Origin: Nitrospirota bacterium
GTDB taxonomy: Bacteria > Nitrospinota_A > UBA7883 > JAJRTC01
Assembly: GCA_024278445.1 (NCBI GenBank)
Contig: JAJRTC010000005.1
Coordinates: 1-33,238, forward strand
Direction: 5' to 3'
Length of the DNA stretch: 33,238 nt
A program made the translations under genes and the position numbers. The notes under the pieces were generated by a model. That model was not told the origin of the DNA. It saw only the letters and a program-made list of their open reading frames with translations, and ran no database searches. Below, in pieces: positions 32,122 to 33,238 of the stretch. Within the stretch, counting starts at the first letter, position 1. Each line of letters opens with the position of its first letter.

Positions 32122-33067
32122 TTCTTTATTAAAAGAAACCGTGAAATTTTATTTTTCGTTCAACGACCCTGAAAGTTTTATTTTATTGCCGGCGGTTAAA
32201 AGCCTGTCTGGCGCATATAAAATAAACATCGACTACATTCCGGTTTCCATGTTCGATAACGAAAAACTTTTTTCGCAAGACGATGCTGTCTGCAAATATT
32301 ACAAGGCAGACACAGAGCGGGTTTCTAAAAAAGCGGACAGAAAACTTAAGTATATAGATAGCCCGCAAAATTCGAAAGCCGTGTGTCGCGCAAAGTTTTT
32401 AGCGGACGAAAAAATGCTGGGGTTAAAGTATATAAACCTGTTGTTTGCACTGCGATGGCTGAGCGGGAAAGATATCTCGAATATAGCCGATATTATTGAC
32501 GGCCTTAAGTTTCTTGAGTTTGACGATGCGGAAATAAAAGATGCTCTGATGAACGATAAATATAAAGACGCGCTTGATGAAACTGAAAAAATGGCAAAAG
32601 CCGATGGGGTTATCGGGGCTCCGTTTCTCTCGTTTCGTGGAGAAGGATACCTTGGGGCCGACCGCTTAAGTTACCTTGAGGATATTCTGAAATCTGACCC
32701 GCTATTAATCATCCATCACGATGCCGCCTATGGTGTTATGTCCGCCGAGGAATTGAAGGCCAGGCTTGACAAAAAAGAGCCTACTTTTGTTCTGGACGTG
32801 CGTATCCCGAAAGATTTTTCAGCAGGCCATGTGCCGGGTGCCAACTGTCTCACCGCGAGAATCATTCAGCGCAATATTGAGAGGCTAGATCGAGACTGGA
32901 CGATAGTCGTGGTGGGCGAAGGTGGCGTGGACGCTTCTGAAACCGCATTCATATTGGCGTCTGCCGGTTTTAAAGACGTTTATGCGTTGTCGCAAGGTTA
33001 CGGCTCCTGGAGTGGTGAAGTCGAAACCGGTCTTGATAAATGGCAGGATAAATTAACAAGTAGCTGA
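32114..33067 (+). CDS. DsbA-like (HCCA isomerase type) domain fused to a rhodanese-like domain, catalytic cysteines missing
   Basis: Residues ~10-195 follow the DsbA/2-hydroxychromene-2-carboxylate isomerase fold: a FYFSFNDPESFILLPAV start instead of the CxxC motif, a helical insert, and GVIGAPFLSF with the cis-proline. Residues ~205-315 are rhodanese-like: VMSAEELKARLDKKEPTFVLDVRIPKDFSAGHVPGA, then a VVVGEGGVDASETAF loop where the active-site Cys is replaced by Gly268, and GYGSWSGEV. So neither the thiol-redox nor the sulfurtransferase chemistry is expected, and the protein may bind rather than catalyse. No signal peptide is visible, so it is probably cytoplasmic. The start ATG overlaps the EI24-like gene. 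Confidence 0.7.
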   Translation: MTDSLLKETVKFYFSFNDPESFILLPAVKSLSGAYKINIDYIPVSMFDNEKLFSQDDAVCKYYKADTERVSKKADRKLKYIDSPQNSKAVCRAKFLADEKMLGLKYINLLFALRWLSGKDISNIADIIDGLKFLEFDDAEIKDALMNDKYKDALDETEKMAKADGVIGAPFLSFRGEGYLGADRLSYLEDILKSDPLLIIHHDAAYGVMSAEELKARLDKKEPTFVLDVRIPKDFSAGHVPGANCLTARIIQRNIERLDRDWTIVVVGEGGVDASETAFILASAGFKDVYALSQGYGSWSGEVETGLDKWQDKLTSS

Positions 33068-33223
33068 AAAAGTCGTTCAAACTGTCATTCTGAGGAGCCG
33101 CAGGCGACGAAGAATCTCATAACACTGTTAATATCAACGGTTGAGATTCTTCGCGGAGCCTGTCATGAGTGAACGAAGTGAATCGAACGGGCTCAGGATG
33201 ACAACTGAAAATAGTTTTTCAGC
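33063..33223. repeat. Palindromic intergenic repeat element with terminal inverted repeats (MITE- or REP-like)
   Basis: Three nested inverted repeats are visible: GCTGAAAAA (33063-33071) with TTTTTCAGC (33215-33223); GTCATTCTGAG (33084-33094) with CTCAGGATGAC (33192-33202), one mismatch; and CGAAGAATCTCA (33108-33119) with TGAGATTCTTCG (33142-33153). The GTCATTCTGAG..AAGAATCTCA core is a type of dispersed repeat familiar from many bacterial genomes. Its left end includes the stop codon of the preceding gene. No ORF lies inside. Confidence 0.75.
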
Positions 33224-33238
33224 AACCTGTTAAAACCA

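Overview
This window looks like chromosome of a Gram-negative bacterium of Deltaproteobacteria-like grade (Desulfuromonadota, Nitrospinota and relatives are candidates; the phylum is not fixed by the sequence). The reasons are lipoprotein acylation (Lnt), a lipobox lipoprotein, RodZ, bifunctional GlnE, several multiheme c-type cytochromes, and the order dprA-topA-trmFO. A selenoprotein gene implies a selenocysteine-decoding host. Base composition is moderate over most of the window; the Fic locus (27.3-28.9 kb) is visibly more AT-rich.

Layout: 1-859 (minus) is the 5' part of purM. 936-8669 (plus) carries glnE, dprA, topA and trmFO (nitrogen control, transforming-DNA handling, DNA supercoiling, tRNA methylation). 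8.7-12.2 kb is a redox/envelope block: a lipoprotein (minus), a pentaheme cytochrome (plus), a shared terminator, then a minus-strand operon for a monoheme cytochrome, a NapC-type membrane tetraheme cytochrome and a small membrane protein, with a good promoter. 12.3-16.8 kb (minus) is rodZ, a purine nucleoside phosphorylase with a long basic N-terminal tail, a CheY-like receiver and nadB. Divergent from rodZ, 16.9-25.4 kb (plus) holds lnt, a Cdd1-family HhH protein, an RmlD-like reductase, a thiamine-binding MTH1187-family protein, a CDF metal transporter, two class I aminotransferases, coaD, a methyltransferase and a peroxiredoxin with an in-frame UGA.

That peroxiredoxin (24916-25368) is the clearest hidden gene. 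Its peroxidatic cysteine codon is TGA, the frame continues with full homology to the Bcp/PrxQ family, no Cys codon occurs in the frame, and a SECIS-like hairpin starts 9 nt after the TGA. It should be a selenoprotein.

25.4-31.2 kb holds infA (minus, extended basic N-terminus), metK (plus), a Fic-domain protein (minus), ahcY (minus) and an XRE-HTH/nucleotidyl-cyclase-like regulator (minus). MetK makes S-adenosylmethionine and AhcY removes S-adenosylhomocysteine, so the Fic gene sits between two halves of the methyl cycle. Upstream of fic are two copies of a four-box TACCAA/TTGGTA array with identical internal spacing, probably an operator. The end of the window (31.35-33.07 kb) has an EI24/CysZ-like membrane protein and a DsbA-like/rhodanese-like fusion whose active-site cysteines are missing, followed by an imperfect-palindrome repeat element.

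No rRNA, tRNA, CRISPR array, transposase or phage gene was seen. The intergenic stretches 9586-9805, 12243-12319 and 31186-31353 hold nothing I can name beyond the sites listed.
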